From VGKP01 sp964647695 (lineage in GTDB: Archaea; Nanobdellota; Nanobdellia; Pacearchaeales; GW2011-AR1), in NCBI GenBank assembly GCA_964647695.1, contig CAZYIS010000002.1:34829-98828 (forward strand): 64,000 bases of DNA. Direction: 5' to 3'. The notes beneath the pieces were generated by a model. The model was not told where the DNA came from, made no database searches, and saw only the letters and a program-made list of their open reading frames with translations. This document shows, in pieces, positions 43,520-52,609 of the stretch (position 1 is the stretch's first letter; the number at the start of each line of letters is the position of its first letter). The translations under genes were made by a program, and so were the position numbers.

Positions 43520-43560
43520 ATTATTGTTAATTAGATTTGGTTAATAAAGCTAAGGATTAG

Positions 43561-45894
43561 CTAAAGTATCTGTACGCTTAAAGGTCCAGTCTTAATTTCC
43601 TTTGCGCCAGTAACTGACTTTAGGTCAGCCATTAGATTTGTTAAAATGTCTTGATGTTCTTTAGGAAGAGTTAGGATTACTTCGGCTTTCATGGATTTTT
43701 GAGCTTTGGATTTTTCTTGTCTTACCAAAGAAACGACTTCAATAAGAGTTTTCCAGGTTTCAGAATCATTCTTGCTTTCTTTTAGTTTAATTTCAGAAGG
43801 CCAGGATTCATTATGGATGGATTTAACGTTTTCATGTTTTTTAAAGTGGGTTTGATATATTTCTTCAGTTATGTAGGGAGTTATTGGGGAAATCATTTTA
43901 AGAACTGCTAATAGTGCTCGATAAAGAGTGTAATGGGCAGAAGCTTTTTCTTCTTTGGAACCATTGTAAACTCTATTTTTTACAATTTCTAGATAATTGT
44001 CGGCTAGAGTTTGCCAGAAGAACTGATCTATATCTATTTTAGCTTTGGAATAATTATAGGATTCAAATGCTGCAGTGGCATTTTTTATGGTTTTGTTTAA
44101 TTCTAATAATAGCAATCTATCGGTTTCAATTAGTTTAGGTATTTTTTGCTGATATTCAAGATTCATAAATACGAAATTGGTTGCATTGAGTATTTTGTTG
44201 ACAAATCTTTTACCAGTTACTAGATCTTTTTCTTGGTAATCTAGATCTTCTCCTAGTTTACTTGTGGCTGCCCAGTATCTTAGAGCATCGGAACCATAGG
44301 ATTTCATAACTTCTTGTGGAGAAATTACATTTCCAGTGGATTTTGACATTTTTTGTCCATTAAGTGTTACGAATCCTGAAATGGCTATATCTTTCCAAGG
44401 AATTTGTTTTTCATGATACAATGTTTTTACAATGGTGTAAAATGCCCAGGTTCTAATGATATCATGAGCTTGGGGTCTTAGGGAAAATGGAATTTCTATT
44501 TTATTATTTGCTATGGATCTAGCAATAATGGGAGTTAGGGATGAAGTTGCCCAGGTGTCCAATACTTTTTCTTCAGGAACACAGAGAGATTTACATTTAG
44601 GACATTTTTTTTGAGTTTGCATAGGATCTACGGGCAGTTCTTTTTCGGTAGCTACAATGGTTTCATCACATTTAGCGCAATACCAAACTGGAATAGGGAT
44701 ACCAAAGTGTCTCTCTCGGGAGATGGACCAGTCCCAGTCCAATCCATTGATCCAATTTTCATATCTTTTGAACATATATTCAGGATACCAATTTATTTTT
44801 TTACCTTGTTCAATTAATTTCTTTTTATTATCTAATATTTTAACGAACCATTGTTTTGTAGGAATAAATTCTATCTCAGTTCCACATTTATCATGGGTGT
44901 TGACATTATGTTTAATCTGTTTTTGTTCTGTGATGAGTGATTTTTCTTTTAGATCGGCTAGTATTTTTGTTCTTGCTTGTTTGATTCTTAGTCCGAAATA
45001 TAATTTATTATTCATGGTTCCATTTTTTTCAATGGTTACATTGGGAGTTAGCTTATGTCTTTTTATGGCATCTACGTCAAATTTATCTCCATAGGAACAA
45101 ATCATTAGAACTCCAGTTCCTTTATCAATTTGGGCTGAATCATCGGCAATTATGGGTACAAGGTTTTCAAATATAGGTACTTTAGCTTTTTTGCCTATTA
45201 GTTTAGTATACCTTTTATCAGAAGGATTGACAAAAATTGCAACGCAGGATCCTAATAATTCTGGACGAGTGGTGGCAATTAGTAATTCTTCAGATCCTAC
45301 TGAAAATTTAATGGTGGTGAAGAAAGTATCTTTTTCTTTATCTTCTAGTTCTGCTTGAGCAATGGGTGTTTGACATTCTGGACACCAGATGGTGGGGAAC
45401 TGGGCATTGTAGACTCTATCATTTTCATAAAGATCTATGAATGATTTTTGAGATATCTTTTGAGATTTAGGATCGATGGTTGAATAGGTCATATCATAAT
45501 CACAGGATATGCCTAGGTTTTTCCAGTCCTGAATAAAATCAGGAGTTATATCTTTAAGAGTTTTTAGACAAAGAGAAATGAAATCTGCTCGAGACATGTT
45601 TTTACTTTTAACATCTTTTAGTTTTTCTATTAATCTTTCGGTAGGAAGACCGTTATCATCGGTTCCAAATGGGTAGAAAACATTATTTCCAGTCATTCTC
45701 TTGAATCGGGCAATGAAATCTTCTTGGGAATAGGAAAAGGCATGACCTATGTGCATTTTTCCAGAAACGGTTGGAGGAGGAGTATCTATAGAATATATCT
45801 TTTTCTTTGATTTTTGATCAAATGAGTAAACTTTTTCTTTTTCCCAATAGGATCTCCATTTTTCTTCTATTGCTTTAAAGTCAATGTCAGCCAT
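43561..45894 (-). CDS. valS: Valyl-tRNA synthetase
   Basis: Class Ia synthetase, 777 residues from the ATG at 45894 (MADIDFKAIEEKWRSYWEKE). Motifs: HIGH in GKMHIGHAFSY, editing-domain entry TTRPELLGSCVAIF, and KMSKS in GQKMSKSTGNVI. A zinc ribbon (CAKCDE, CPKCKS) is inserted. The C terminus is helical with a short coiled coil. A longer frame to 46008 would overlap the promoter region of the divergent nth gene and is unlikely. A TATA-like element at 45920-45929 overlaps an inverted repeat. Confidence 0.95.
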   Translation of the reverse strand: MADIDFKAIEEKWRSYWEKEKVYSFDQKSKKKIYSIDTPPPTVSGKMHIGHAFSYSQEDFIARFKRMTGNNVFYPFGTDDNGLPTERLIEKLKDVKSKNMSRADFISLCLKTLKDITPDFIQDWKNLGISCDYDMTYSTIDPKSQKISQKSFIDLYENDRVYNAQFPTIWCPECQTPIAQAELEDKEKDTFFTTIKFSVGSEELLIATTRPELLGSCVAIFVNPSDKRYTKLIGKKAKVPIFENLVPIIADDSAQIDKGTGVLMICSYGDKFDVDAIKRHKLTPNVTIEKNGTMNNKLYFGLRIKQARTKILADLKEKSLITEQKQIKHNVNTHDKCGTEIEFIPTKQWFVKILDNKKKLIEQGKKINWYPEYMFKRYENWINGLDWDWSISRERHFGIPIPVWYCAKCDETIVATEKELPVDPMQTQKKCPKCKSLCVPEEKVLDTWATSSLTPIIARSIANNKIEIPFSLRPQAHDIIRTWAFYTIVKTLYHEKQIPWKDIAISGFVTLNGQKMSKSTGNVISPQEVMKSYGSDALRYWAATSKLGEDLDYQEKDLVTGKRFVNKILNATNFVFMNLEYQQKIPKLIETDRLLLLELNKTIKNATAAFESYNYSKAKIDIDQFFWQTLADNYLEIVKNRVYNGSKEEKASAHYTLYRALLAVLKMISPITPYITEEIYQTHFKKHENVKSIHNESWPSEIKLKESKNDSETWKTLIEVVSLVRQEKSKAQKSMKAEVILTLPKEHQDILTNLMADLKSVTGAKEIKTGPLSVQIL

Positions 45895-45920
45895 AATTCT
45901 AATAGAAAAGAAGGGATTAA

Positions 45921-45965
45921 AAAGATTTGCAAGACAAATCTTTATCTCCTTAACAAGGGTTAAGG
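45921..45965. promoter_or_regulatory. Two inverted repeats between divergent valS and nth
   Basis: AAAGATTT-GCAAGAC-AAATCTTT (45921-45943) and CCTTAAC-AAGG-GTTAAGG (45948-45965) lie side by side. The first overlaps the valS TATA-like element (45920-45929); the second ends at the base before the nth TATA (TTAAAAAG, 45966-45973). They may be operators covering both promoters, or hairpins in a leader. Neither can be decided from sequence alone. Confidence 0.5.
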
Positions 45966-45993
45966 TTAAAAAGTTTAGGGTTTTATTGTTTAT

Positions 45994-46608
45994 ATGGATT
46001 CTAAACAAAAAAAGGCAATTAAACAGTTCAGAGAAATAGAGAAACTTGCTCCCGAGATTAGACTGGCTGCGGATGGTTGGAATGAGGATTGGAAGACTCT
46101 CATTGCTACCCTTATGAGCGCTAGGACAACGGATGCTTTAACAATTCCTGTGGCTGAGGGTTTATTTGCCAAATTTGATACTATAGAAAAATTAAGTAGG
46201 GCTAAAATTGGAGAAATTGAAAAAATGATTAGAAGTGTTAATTTTTATAGGAATAAAAGTAGGTATATCGCCCAATTAGCTAAAATACTGGTTAAGGATT
46301 ATAATTCTAAAGTTCCACATAATTTTGATAAACTAATTGAACTCCCAGGCGTGGGAAGAAAGACGGCAAATGTGTTTCTTGCGGAAAAAGGACTTGGAAC
46401 TATCGGTGTAGATACGCATGTGGCCTGGATATCTAATAGGATGGGCTGGACTAGGAGTGAAAAGCAAGAGATTGTGGAAAAAGATTTAAAAGAATTATTT
46501 CCAAAAGAGCTATGGGGAAAATTGAACTGGGTTTTGGTAAGATTTGGACAGACCTATAAGAGTAGAGCTAAAAAAATAAAAATTCTAAATAGGATTAGGA
46601 AGCTCTAG
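45994..46608 (+). CDS. nth: Endonuclease III-like DNA glycosylase lacking the iron-sulfur loop
   Basis: Helix-hairpin-helix-GPD glycosylase that removes oxidised pyrimidines. The HhH motif is LPGVGRKTANVFL with the catalytic Lys near residue 117, and the catalytic Asp is in IGVDTHVAW near 134. At 204 residues it ends just after FGQTYKSRAKKIKILNR, where the four-cysteine [4Fe-4S] loop of endonuclease III should be, so the cluster is absent. Glycosylases without it do exist. TTAAAAAG lies 21-28 bases before the ATG. Confidence 0.9.
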   Translation: MDSKQKKAIKQFREIEKLAPEIRLAADGWNEDWKTLIATLMSARTTDALTIPVAEGLFAKFDTIEKLSRAKIGEIEKMIRSVNFYRNKSRYIAQLAKILVKDYNSKVPHNFDKLIELPGVGRKTANVFLAEKGLGTIGVDTHVAWISNRMGWTRSEKQEIVEKDLKELFPKELWGKLNWVLVRFGQTYKSRAKKIKILNRIRKL

Positions 46609-46873
46609 TCACTCTAACGACTGTAGGTGTCGGCGTAGGTGTAGGATTTGGTTGGGTTACCGTATTTGTTTGAGGTTGAGGATTATTACTAGTGGTTTGT
46701 TGAGTTGTGGCGTTAGATGATTTATTATCTACTACGGTTACAATGGTTAGATTCTTTGCCTTGTCTATATTTGCTACTGAATCATTTGCGGAGAGTAATC
46801 CTATGGCTAGTACATTTATTACAAATAGGGTAAATAGAATTAATGCTAGTGCTACTGTTTTTTTCATTTTCAT
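46595..46873 (-). CDS. Exported Pro/Thr-repeat protein
   Basis: A 92-residue protein with an N-terminal transmembrane or signal segment (about 5-27) and an exported part rich in Asn, Thr and Pro (QPQTNTVTQPNPTPTPTP), ending RVTRAS. It overlaps the ferric-reductase gene by four bases upstream and converges with nth downstream. The exported Pro/Thr stretch may be O-glycosylated. It has no flavin-attachment motif that I can see. Confidence 0.6.
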   Translation of the reverse strand: MKMKKTVALALILFTLFVINVLAIGLLSANDSVANIDKAKNLTIVTVVDNKSSNATTQQTTSNNPQPQTNTVTQPNPTPTPTPTVVRVTRAS

Positions 46874-48180
46874 TTTATGTTAAAATCCTCAAAAAGAATA
46901 TTTCTTCTTGGAACTCCTTTAGTTTTAAGTTGTTTAGTAAGAGATTCCATCATTTTATTAGGGCCACATAGGAAAAATGAAGTTTCTTTAAGATTTCCAC
47001 TGTTCTTTTCTATTTTATCGGCATCAATTTTACCATGGATCTCGGAATAATAAGGTATAACTTTTATTTTATTATTTTTTTCAGATAATAGATTTAATTC
47101 ATCTAGAAATACTGCTTCGGATTTATTTTTTACGCAGTAATATAGGTAAACATTAGTATTATTTTCATTATTTTTAGCGAGATTTTGGGCAAAACTTAGG
47201 AATGGAGTTATGCCTATGCCTCCAGCAATCCAAACTTGTTTTTCATTTAGCTTTTGTTTATAGTTAAAACGACCATAGGGTCCTTCTAGTTCTACTTTAT
47301 CTCCAATTTGAACATTCTTCAATTGGGAAGTATAATCTCCGAGGGATTTTATGGCTAATCTTAGTTTTCCATCTTTGGATGGAGAAGATGCTAGGCTGTA
47401 GGGGTGTTGTTCATTGGAAACATGTTTTGAATTTATTTTTAAAAATACAAATTGTCCCGGTAAATATTCTATTTTTTCTTTCAAAGGTGTTAGCTCCAGG
47501 ATGGTGATGGGTGCTTTTGAAGTTTGAACATTTGCAATTACGTATTCATATTTATCGGCCAATTTTGGTTTTAGAAAAAGAGTATAAATATAGGCAGTTA
47601 GACCTAGAGCTGAAATTAGAACCATATAGTATCTTAGGGATGCAAAGAGAGTTATATCGGTAAAGACATTAAACATGTGGAAACAGGCCATGATATAAAC
47701 TAGGCCCATCAATTTGTGAGATATTTTCCAATTATTATATTTCATGGTGGCAAAGAAAGTTAGTCCAAGTAAAATTATCATGGATAATAGAGCGAATATG
47801 CCCATATTATATCCGAATTGACTTCCGGGAATAAGGTAGGATGCTGCTAATTTGAAATTTTCTGGAAGATATTTAATTAATAATAATATGGGGTGAAATA
47901 AAATTAGTATGAATGATATTGCTCCTAGTAGATGGTGCCAGAGGTACATTTTATCTAGTCCATTAAAATAGTTTTCAATAGCTTTTAGTCTAGTGGACAG
48001 AACGAATGTTACTGCAAACATGGCTGTGCCTATTAAAGCAGTTAGTTGACCTAGACTATAGGTTAATGTTTTGAAACCATCTAATCCATAGGTTCCTTGA
48101 CGTACAATTAGCCATATGAGTAAGGGCATGAATGATAAGAGAATCACTATTGCTGGACCTAGTTTTGATTTAAATTTCAT
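46870..48180 (-). CDS. Ferric reductase-like transmembrane flavocytochrome
   Basis: A 436-residue protein. The N-terminal half has six transmembrane helices with two heme-type His pairs (YLWHHLLGAISFILILFHPI and HKLMGLVYIMACFHMF). The C-terminal half is an FNR-type domain: FAD site HPYSLASSP, NAD(P) site GGIGITPFLSF and CGPNKMMES. It would move electrons from NAD(P)H through FAD and heme across the membrane, to ferric iron, oxygen or another exported carrier. It overlaps its neighbours on both sides (by eleven bases with apbE), so it forms an operon with them. Confidence 0.88.
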   Translation of the reverse strand: MKFKSKLGPAIVILLSFMPLLIWLIVRQGTYGLDGFKTLTYSLGQLTALIGTAMFAVTFVLSTRLKAIENYFNGLDKMYLWHHLLGAISFILILFHPILLLIKYLPENFKLAASYLIPGSQFGYNMGIFALLSMIILLGLTFFATMKYNNWKISHKLMGLVYIMACFHMFNVFTDITLFASLRYYMVLISALGLTAYIYTLFLKPKLADKYEYVIANVQTSKAPITILELTPLKEKIEYLPGQFVFLKINSKHVSNEQHPYSLASSPSKDGKLRLAIKSLGDYTSQLKNVQIGDKVELEGPYGRFNYKQKLNEKQVWIAGGIGITPFLSFAQNLAKNNENNTNVYLYYCVKNKSEAVFLDELNLLSEKNNKIKVIPYYSEIHGKIDADKIEKNSGNLKETSFFLCGPNKMMESLTKQLKTKGVPRRNILFEDFNIK

Positions 48181-49024
48181 TTTTTATTTCCTCCAAGGAT
48201 ATGAAGTTATTATATTCATAGGTTTTTAATTCCTTGTCTATGAGTTGAGCTTTTATTTTGGGATTTTTAGCTAGGATTGTCTTTCTTTCTTCATTGTTTG
48301 TGACCATAACTATGGTGGCGAAGGCATCGGCTTCCATGCACGTGTCAGCTACAATGGTGGCTGAGATGATATCTTCCTTACCTAGTATATGAGAATTTTC
48401 ATAGTTTTCGTTAAATTGATTATAATCTCCGGATGTGGCTACGGCTTGATCTTTTATTCTAAAGGGAATAATTGTTTTATCTTTATCTCGTGGGTGTTGA
48501 ATTTCTATTTTTTCTTCTTTTCCAAAGGAGGCCATGTCCCCTCTTGCATTAACAAACCCTGATTCTATGCCCTGAATTTTTAGGAATTTGATTATTTTAT
48601 CTACAATATATCCTTTGGCTATGCTCCCAAGATCAATTAAAATATCTTCATGGGTTAATTCGATTACATTGCCGGATATTTTAATGTCTTTGTAGGACCC
48701 AGTTATTTTTGAAATTTCTTTATTGGATTTTCTTTCCAAAGTTTGTTTTCCGAGTGTGATGTCATATTTACCTTTGGTTAATTCAGAGTATTCTAGCCCT
48801 TTTTTTATAACTTCTAATAATTCTCTGGAAGCAATGATCTTTCTTTCTCTGTTCAGTTTGGATAGTTCACTGCTAGGATCATAGAGATTGAATATTTTTT
48901 GTAGTTCCTGTGCATAGACGTAGGTTTCATCCAAAAGTAGCTCTCCTATTAGGGGTTCAATGTCATAGACTGTTATCTCTATTTTATCTCCTAAAAGAGG
49001 TTTAGCAAGGGTTATATTATCCAT
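48170..49024 (-). CDS. apbE: FAD:protein FMN transferase (ApbE)
   Basis: Attaches FMN covalently to Thr/Ser of target proteins and uses Mg and FAD. The family blocks are visible in 284 residues: FNLYDPSSELSKLN, DLGSIAKGYIVDK, ATSGDYNQF and the metal-site ADTCMEADAFAT. There is no signal peptide or lipobox, unlike typical bacterial ApbE, so it acts inside or lacks a recognised export signal. It is first in the operon with the ferric-reductase gene. The matching flavinylated target, normally with a (S/T)GAT motif, was not found in the window. Confidence 0.9.
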   Translation of the reverse strand: MDNITLAKPLLGDKIEITVYDIEPLIGELLLDETYVYAQELQKIFNLYDPSSELSKLNRERKIIASRELLEVIKKGLEYSELTKGKYDITLGKQTLERKSNKEISKITGSYKDIKISGNVIELTHEDILIDLGSIAKGYIVDKIIKFLKIQGIESGFVNARGDMASFGKEEKIEIQHPRDKDKTIIPFRIKDQAVATSGDYNQFNENYENSHILGKEDIISATIVADTCMEADAFATIVMVTNNEERKTILAKNPKIKAQLIDKELKTYEYNNFISLEEIKNEI

Positions 49025-49129
49025 ACTAAAATCACGTAAATCTGTTTTAAAAGCTTATGAATTTAGAATTCAGAGTATAAATCTTGGACAAATAGATATC
49101 TTTTTATAGTATTTTTTTCTTTAGATTCT

Positions 49130-49303
49130 ATGGCCAACGATGGAAAATTAAACATGCCTGGAGGTATGGGTGGATTGATGAGATACGATGAGGAGTATAC
49201 TAGTAAATTTATGCTTAATCCTACTCACGTTCTAGTCTACATTGTGCTAATAGTTATTTTTGTTCTGGCTCTTAAGGCTTTTTGGCCTATACCAATTGCT
49301 TAA
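49130..49303 (+). CDS. Preprotein translocase subunit Sec61-beta
   Basis: A 57-residue protein that fits the archaeal SecG/Sec61-beta pattern: disordered Gly-rich cytoplasmic start (MPGGMGGLMRYDEEY), NPTHV and one C-terminal transmembrane helix (VYIVLIVIFVLALKAFWPI). It is a tail-anchored accessory subunit of the SecYEG channel. The motif GLMRY followed by acidic residues and a P-x-x-V before the helix are characteristic. TTTTATAG lies 21-28 bases before the ATG. Confidence 0.88.
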   Translation: MANDGKLNMPGGMGGLMRYDEEYTSKFMLNPTHVLVYIVLIVIFVLALKAFWPIPIA

Positions 49304-49318
49304 TTAGATTAAATAAAT

Positions 49319-50326
49319 ATGAAAAAAGAAGGTAAACCTGGATTTTGGATTGTTTTTGTTAAGTTTATAGTTTTATTTATATTAGGTTCATTAATGACTT
49401 TTTTCATAAACAATGTTTATAAGATTAATATAATATATTCTATTTTATTTTCTCTTGTCTTTTTAATAGTAGGTTATTTATTTTGGAATAGGGGATTTTT
49501 TAATTTTCTTTTGGTTGCTTGTATAGGAATATTCACTTTTATTTCATTGGAAATTAGTTTTAATTTACATTTCTATATTATCTTTATTATCTCTTTATTA
49601 GCAGGGATAGTTTTCGGTATTATTGGAAACAAATACCATGATAGGAAGAGTTATGCATGGTTATTACTTGTTGGATTCGTTATGATTTGGATTATCTTGG
49701 CATTCAATGTTACCTATAGGGATGATTGGCTATTAGAGAATTATTTAACTATTCCTTTTGTTTTGTTATTATTGGTTATTTCAAAATGGTTTAAGTTATC
49801 TAAGACTTCCTATAGTTTGATATTTATCTATACTACTTTACATATAATTGGAAGTCATTATACCTATGGAGATGTTCCATTTGGGTATTGGTTGCAAAAC
49901 TTTTTTCATTTAGGTAGAAATCATTATGATCGAATAGTCCATTTTTCATTTGGATTTTTATTATCTTATCCTGTAAGAGAAATATTCATAAGAATAGGTA
50001 AACAAAAAGGAATATGGGCCCTGTATTCTCCAATTATGTTAGTTTTAGGATTAAGTTGTGTTTACGAGTTAATTGAATGGGGGGTTGCTTTAAAATATGG
50101 TGGTGATTTGGGTATTGCTTATCTCGGGTCCCAGGGAGATATTTGGGATGCTCAACAGGATATGTTCGTTGCAGGTATCGGAAGCATACTAGCCATGACC
50201 ATTACTGCAATTACTGTTTTTGCTTTTAGAGGAAAAGAATATTGGAAAGAAATAAAAGAAAGTTTTAGAGTCGAAGCTCCGGAACAGGGAGAAGTTGCAT
50301 TGCAAAGATTTTCTAGAAATAAATAG
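49319..50326 (+). CDS. DUF2238 (YjdF-like) polytopic membrane protein
   Basis: A 335-residue membrane protein with about nine hydrophobic segments and the DUF2238 signature RNHYDRIVHFSFGFLLSYP, then YELIEWGVALK, then GSQGDIWDAQQDMF. The charged and His residues are within membrane-associated motifs, suggesting enzymatic or ion-linked activity, but the function is unknown. It starts 16 bases after Sec61-beta. Confidence 0.8.
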   Translation: MKKEGKPGFWIVFVKFIVLFILGSLMTFFINNVYKINIIYSILFSLVFLIVGYLFWNRGFFNFLLVACIGIFTFISLEISFNLHFYIIFIISLLAGIVFGIIGNKYHDRKSYAWLLLVGFVMIWIILAFNVTYRDDWLLENYLTIPFVLLLLVISKWFKLSKTSYSLIFIYTTLHIIGSHYTYGDVPFGYWLQNFFHLGRNHYDRIVHFSFGFLLSYPVREIFIRIGKQKGIWALYSPIMLVLGLSCVYELIEWGVALKYGGDLGIAYLGSQGDIWDAQQDMFVAGIGSILAMTITAITVFAFRGKEYWKEIKESFRVEAPEQGEVALQRFSRNK

Positions 50327-50346
50327 TTAACCTAATTCAATTAGCT

Positions 50347-50544
50347 ATGACTGGTATTGAATATTTATTGAATGAAGCAGAGAAAATAGAATTTGTTGAA
50401 ACTCCTACTAATATACTTGCTGAAGCTCATACGGATTATCTTGCATCATTACCAAAACATATTACCTTATATGATTCGCCTATTGGTCAACAGGTCACAT
50501 TATGGGTTAGATTTGGAAGTCAAGTGATCGGCAGAGAATATTAA
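50347..50544 (+). CDS. Small hypothetical protein
   Basis: A 65-residue soluble protein (EYLLNEAEKIEFVETPTNIL) starting 21 bases after the DUF2238 gene. No membrane segment, no family recognised. Confidence 0.4.
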   Translation: MTGIEYLLNEAEKIEFVETPTNILAEAHTDYLASLPKHITLYDSPIGQQVTLWVRFGSQVIGREY

Positions 50545-50575
50545 TTTTAGAATTTTTTTTAATTATTGTAAAAGA

Positions 50576-51031
50576 TTAATCGGTAAAATTATAACCTAAC
50601 ATTTTATAATATCTAGGATAATTTCTCGGGTTTTCACGCATATCAAAAAAACCTAAAAGATTTCTTTGAACTATCATTCTAGGTGTAGGTTTCGGATTTT
50701 TATTTTCATATAGGATCATATCTACGCTGAATTGGGCTTCTGAACCCTTCGCGCTTTCTGGACGACTTATATCTAATGGATCTGCATTCGGGATTATGAC
50801 TGGTATCATTAAAATCAGAGTACTATCATGAATACAATCTTCAAAAGCCCCACTATAGCCTGTGAATCTAGGTTCACCAGGAATAATTTCTCGGGGCTCA
50901 ACATTACTTGCAAATTTGCCTTCTAGCTTAGAAAAAATAGCTGGGTCTACAGGTCTCTTTAAAATTTCAGCGAGTTTTTGTGCAGCTACTTCATAGGACA
51001 TTAATCCATCATCCACAGACATAAATTTCAT
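50576..51031 (-). CDS. Hypothetical protein
   Basis: A 151-residue soluble protein with a helical N terminus and beta-rich remainder. The segment GYSGAFEDCIHDSTLILMIP is distinctive but matches no family I know. It starts close to a TATA-like stretch (ATTTATTATTTAAA) upstream. Confidence 0.48.
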   Translation of the reverse strand: MKFMSVDDGLMSYEVAAQKLAEILKRPVDPAIFSKLEGKFASNVEPREIIPGEPRFTGYSGAFEDCIHDSTLILMIPVIIPNADPLDISRPESAKGSEAQFSVDMILYENKNPKPTPRMIVQRNLLGFFDMRENPRNYPRYYKMLGYNFTD

Positions 51032-51157
51032 ATAATTAGTAAATTTATTTATTATTTAAATACAGTATATGCTTTTTCACTATTAATCTATAGTTACTTT
51101 TTATTTCCGATTATCTAATTTAGAAATCTATTTATAGGCTTAATTCTAAACAAAATT

Positions 51158-51487
51158 ATGTTCGGAGGAATAAATCCAGGTCAGATGAAGGCTATGATGA
51201 AGCAAATGGGTATCAAACAGGATGATATCGACGCACTTAGAGTTGTAATTGAATGTGCTGATAAAAAAATAATTATTGAACCAGCTAATGTGCAGAAGAT
51301 GACTATGAAGGGTCAGGAAAGTTATCAAATTACTGGAGAATCGAGAGAAGAGAGTGCTGAAGTTTCTATTAGCGATGATGATGTTAATTTGGTTATGGAA
51401 AAGACTGGAAAATCGGAAAAGGAAGTTAGAGCTGTTCTGGAAAAGACTAAGGATATTGCCGAAGCAATTGTTGAATTGAGTGAATAG
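51158..51487 (+). CDS. nac: Nascent polypeptide-associated complex protein
   Basis: Archaeal NAC, a homodimeric chaperone at the ribosomal exit. The 109-residue protein starts MFGGINPGQMKAMMKQMGIK, then the NAC beta barrel (KIIIEPANVQKMTMKGQESY), then a UBA domain at the C terminus (VMEKTGKSEKEVRAVLEKTK, ending AIVELSE). TTTATAGG lies 20-27 bases before the ATG. Confidence 0.95.
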   Translation: MFGGINPGQMKAMMKQMGIKQDDIDALRVVIECADKKIIIEPANVQKMTMKGQESYQITGESREESAEVSISDDDVNLVMEKTGKSEKEVRAVLEKTKDIAEAIVELSE

Positions 51488-51542
51488 TTATTATCTTTTA
51501 ATTTATAGTTAATTATATTAATCTGGAAGTATTGGCATATTA

Positions 51543-52031
51543 ATGGAACAAATGGATAAGAAATTCTCTGAAGATCTGATGGAAGCAAATAGAAGTTGGC
51601 AGAGTGCCGAACATATAATAAATGTGGTTATGCCTGTGGTGAAGGATGAAAAGCTTTTGCTTAGATCACTTGAAATTTTATATAAAGGAAGTGTTAAAAT
51701 AATTTCCACCATATTAAAATATGAATTTATATTCAAACGGGTTGAATTGAAGGCCGAAGCAGCAAGAAATTTAGATATATTTTTTAGAAAATGTACTGCT
51801 AGATATGAATTGAGTGAGGAAGATTGTCACAAGTTAAGGGATTTAATAAAACTGGGTAAAAAACATAAGGAATCGGGTTTTGAATTTTCTAGAACTGGAA
51901 AGATGATAATTATGGGTGATGATCTGAGTACCTATGAAGTGAATAAGCATACCATAGATGCATTTATTCATGTGCTAAGGAAGTTGACTACCAACGCTCG
52001 AACGGTAATTACGAAGGAAAACTCTATTTAA
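51543..52031 (+). CDS. Hypothetical helical protein (HEPN-like layout)
   Basis: A 162-residue basic, mostly helical protein. It resembles, at low identity, the next gene (52141) in overall layout: helix pair, a linker with charged residues, and a last strand-helix unit (FEFSRTGKMIIMGDDLSTYE and onward). I do not recognise a family. Paralogy with its neighbour is an inference from layout. Confidence 0.48.
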   Translation: MEQMDKKFSEDLMEANRSWQSAEHIINVVMPVVKDEKLLLRSLEILYKGSVKIISTILKYEFIFKRVELKAEAARNLDIFFRKCTARYELSEEDCHKLRDLIKLGKKHKESGFEFSRTGKMIIMGDDLSTYEVNKHTIDAFIHVLRKLTTNARTVITKENSI

Positions 52032-52140
52032 TACGAACTTATATATATTATGTAACATAACTATTGATAGGCCATTTAGAAAGATATAAATACTAATTTC
52101 TCTTTCGTATCTTTACTTTGTCAAAGGGAAAGAATTGTAA

Positions 52141-52566
52141 ATGGAAAAAATAATTAAAGAAAAAATCAGCGCCGACCATCTGCTCTATGTTAGTTTAAAG
52201 TATACTAAGACTTGCGATGTAATTATTAATTTACTTCTGAGATGGAAGATTATGATTGAACTTGGAATGGATAGATTGGTGGAAAAGTCAAAGAAGGCTA
52301 AAAAATGGAAACCAATTCCTGCAGCTCCAAGGGCTAAGTTTATACAGGTTAAACAACTTTATGCTAATGTTCCGGACATTGCAGATACATTAAATCTTTA
52401 TGAATTATTTAGAGACATAGAACAGAGTGAAAAAGTAAGGGAAAGTGAATTTAGAAAAGGAGTAAATTTGAGAGTTACCTACAGAGGACAAGTGGTAAAT
52501 ATCAATCTGGACAAGCTTAAGGAATATTCGGCAACCCTCGAAAGATTTATAAGTGCTCTCAAATAA
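52141..52566 (+). CDS. Hypothetical helical protein
   Basis: A 141-residue basic protein, helical with a C-terminal strand pair (GVNLRVTYRGQVVNINLDKL). The order matches the previous gene. TATA-like ATATAAATAC at 52084-52093 is 48-57 bases before the ATG, so a leader of about 25 bases is likely, containing the small hairpin CTTTG-T-CAAAG. It lies just upstream of minD. No family recognised. Confidence 0.5.
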   Translation: MEKIIKEKISADHLLYVSLKYTKTCDVIINLLLRWKIMIELGMDRLVEKSKKAKKWKPIPAAPRAKFIQVKQLYANVPDIADTLNLYELFRDIEQSEKVRESEFRKGVNLRVTYRGQVVNINLDKLKEYSATLERFISALK

Positions 52567-52609
52567 TCTACTTTACTTGAGCGTTCATTTTTGTTCGCTT
52601 TATTAAGAA

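Noticed and set aside
43561..46008. Longer valyl-tRNA synthetase start at 46008
   Set aside because: The extra residues lie across the divergent nth start and promoter and match no synthetase N terminus.
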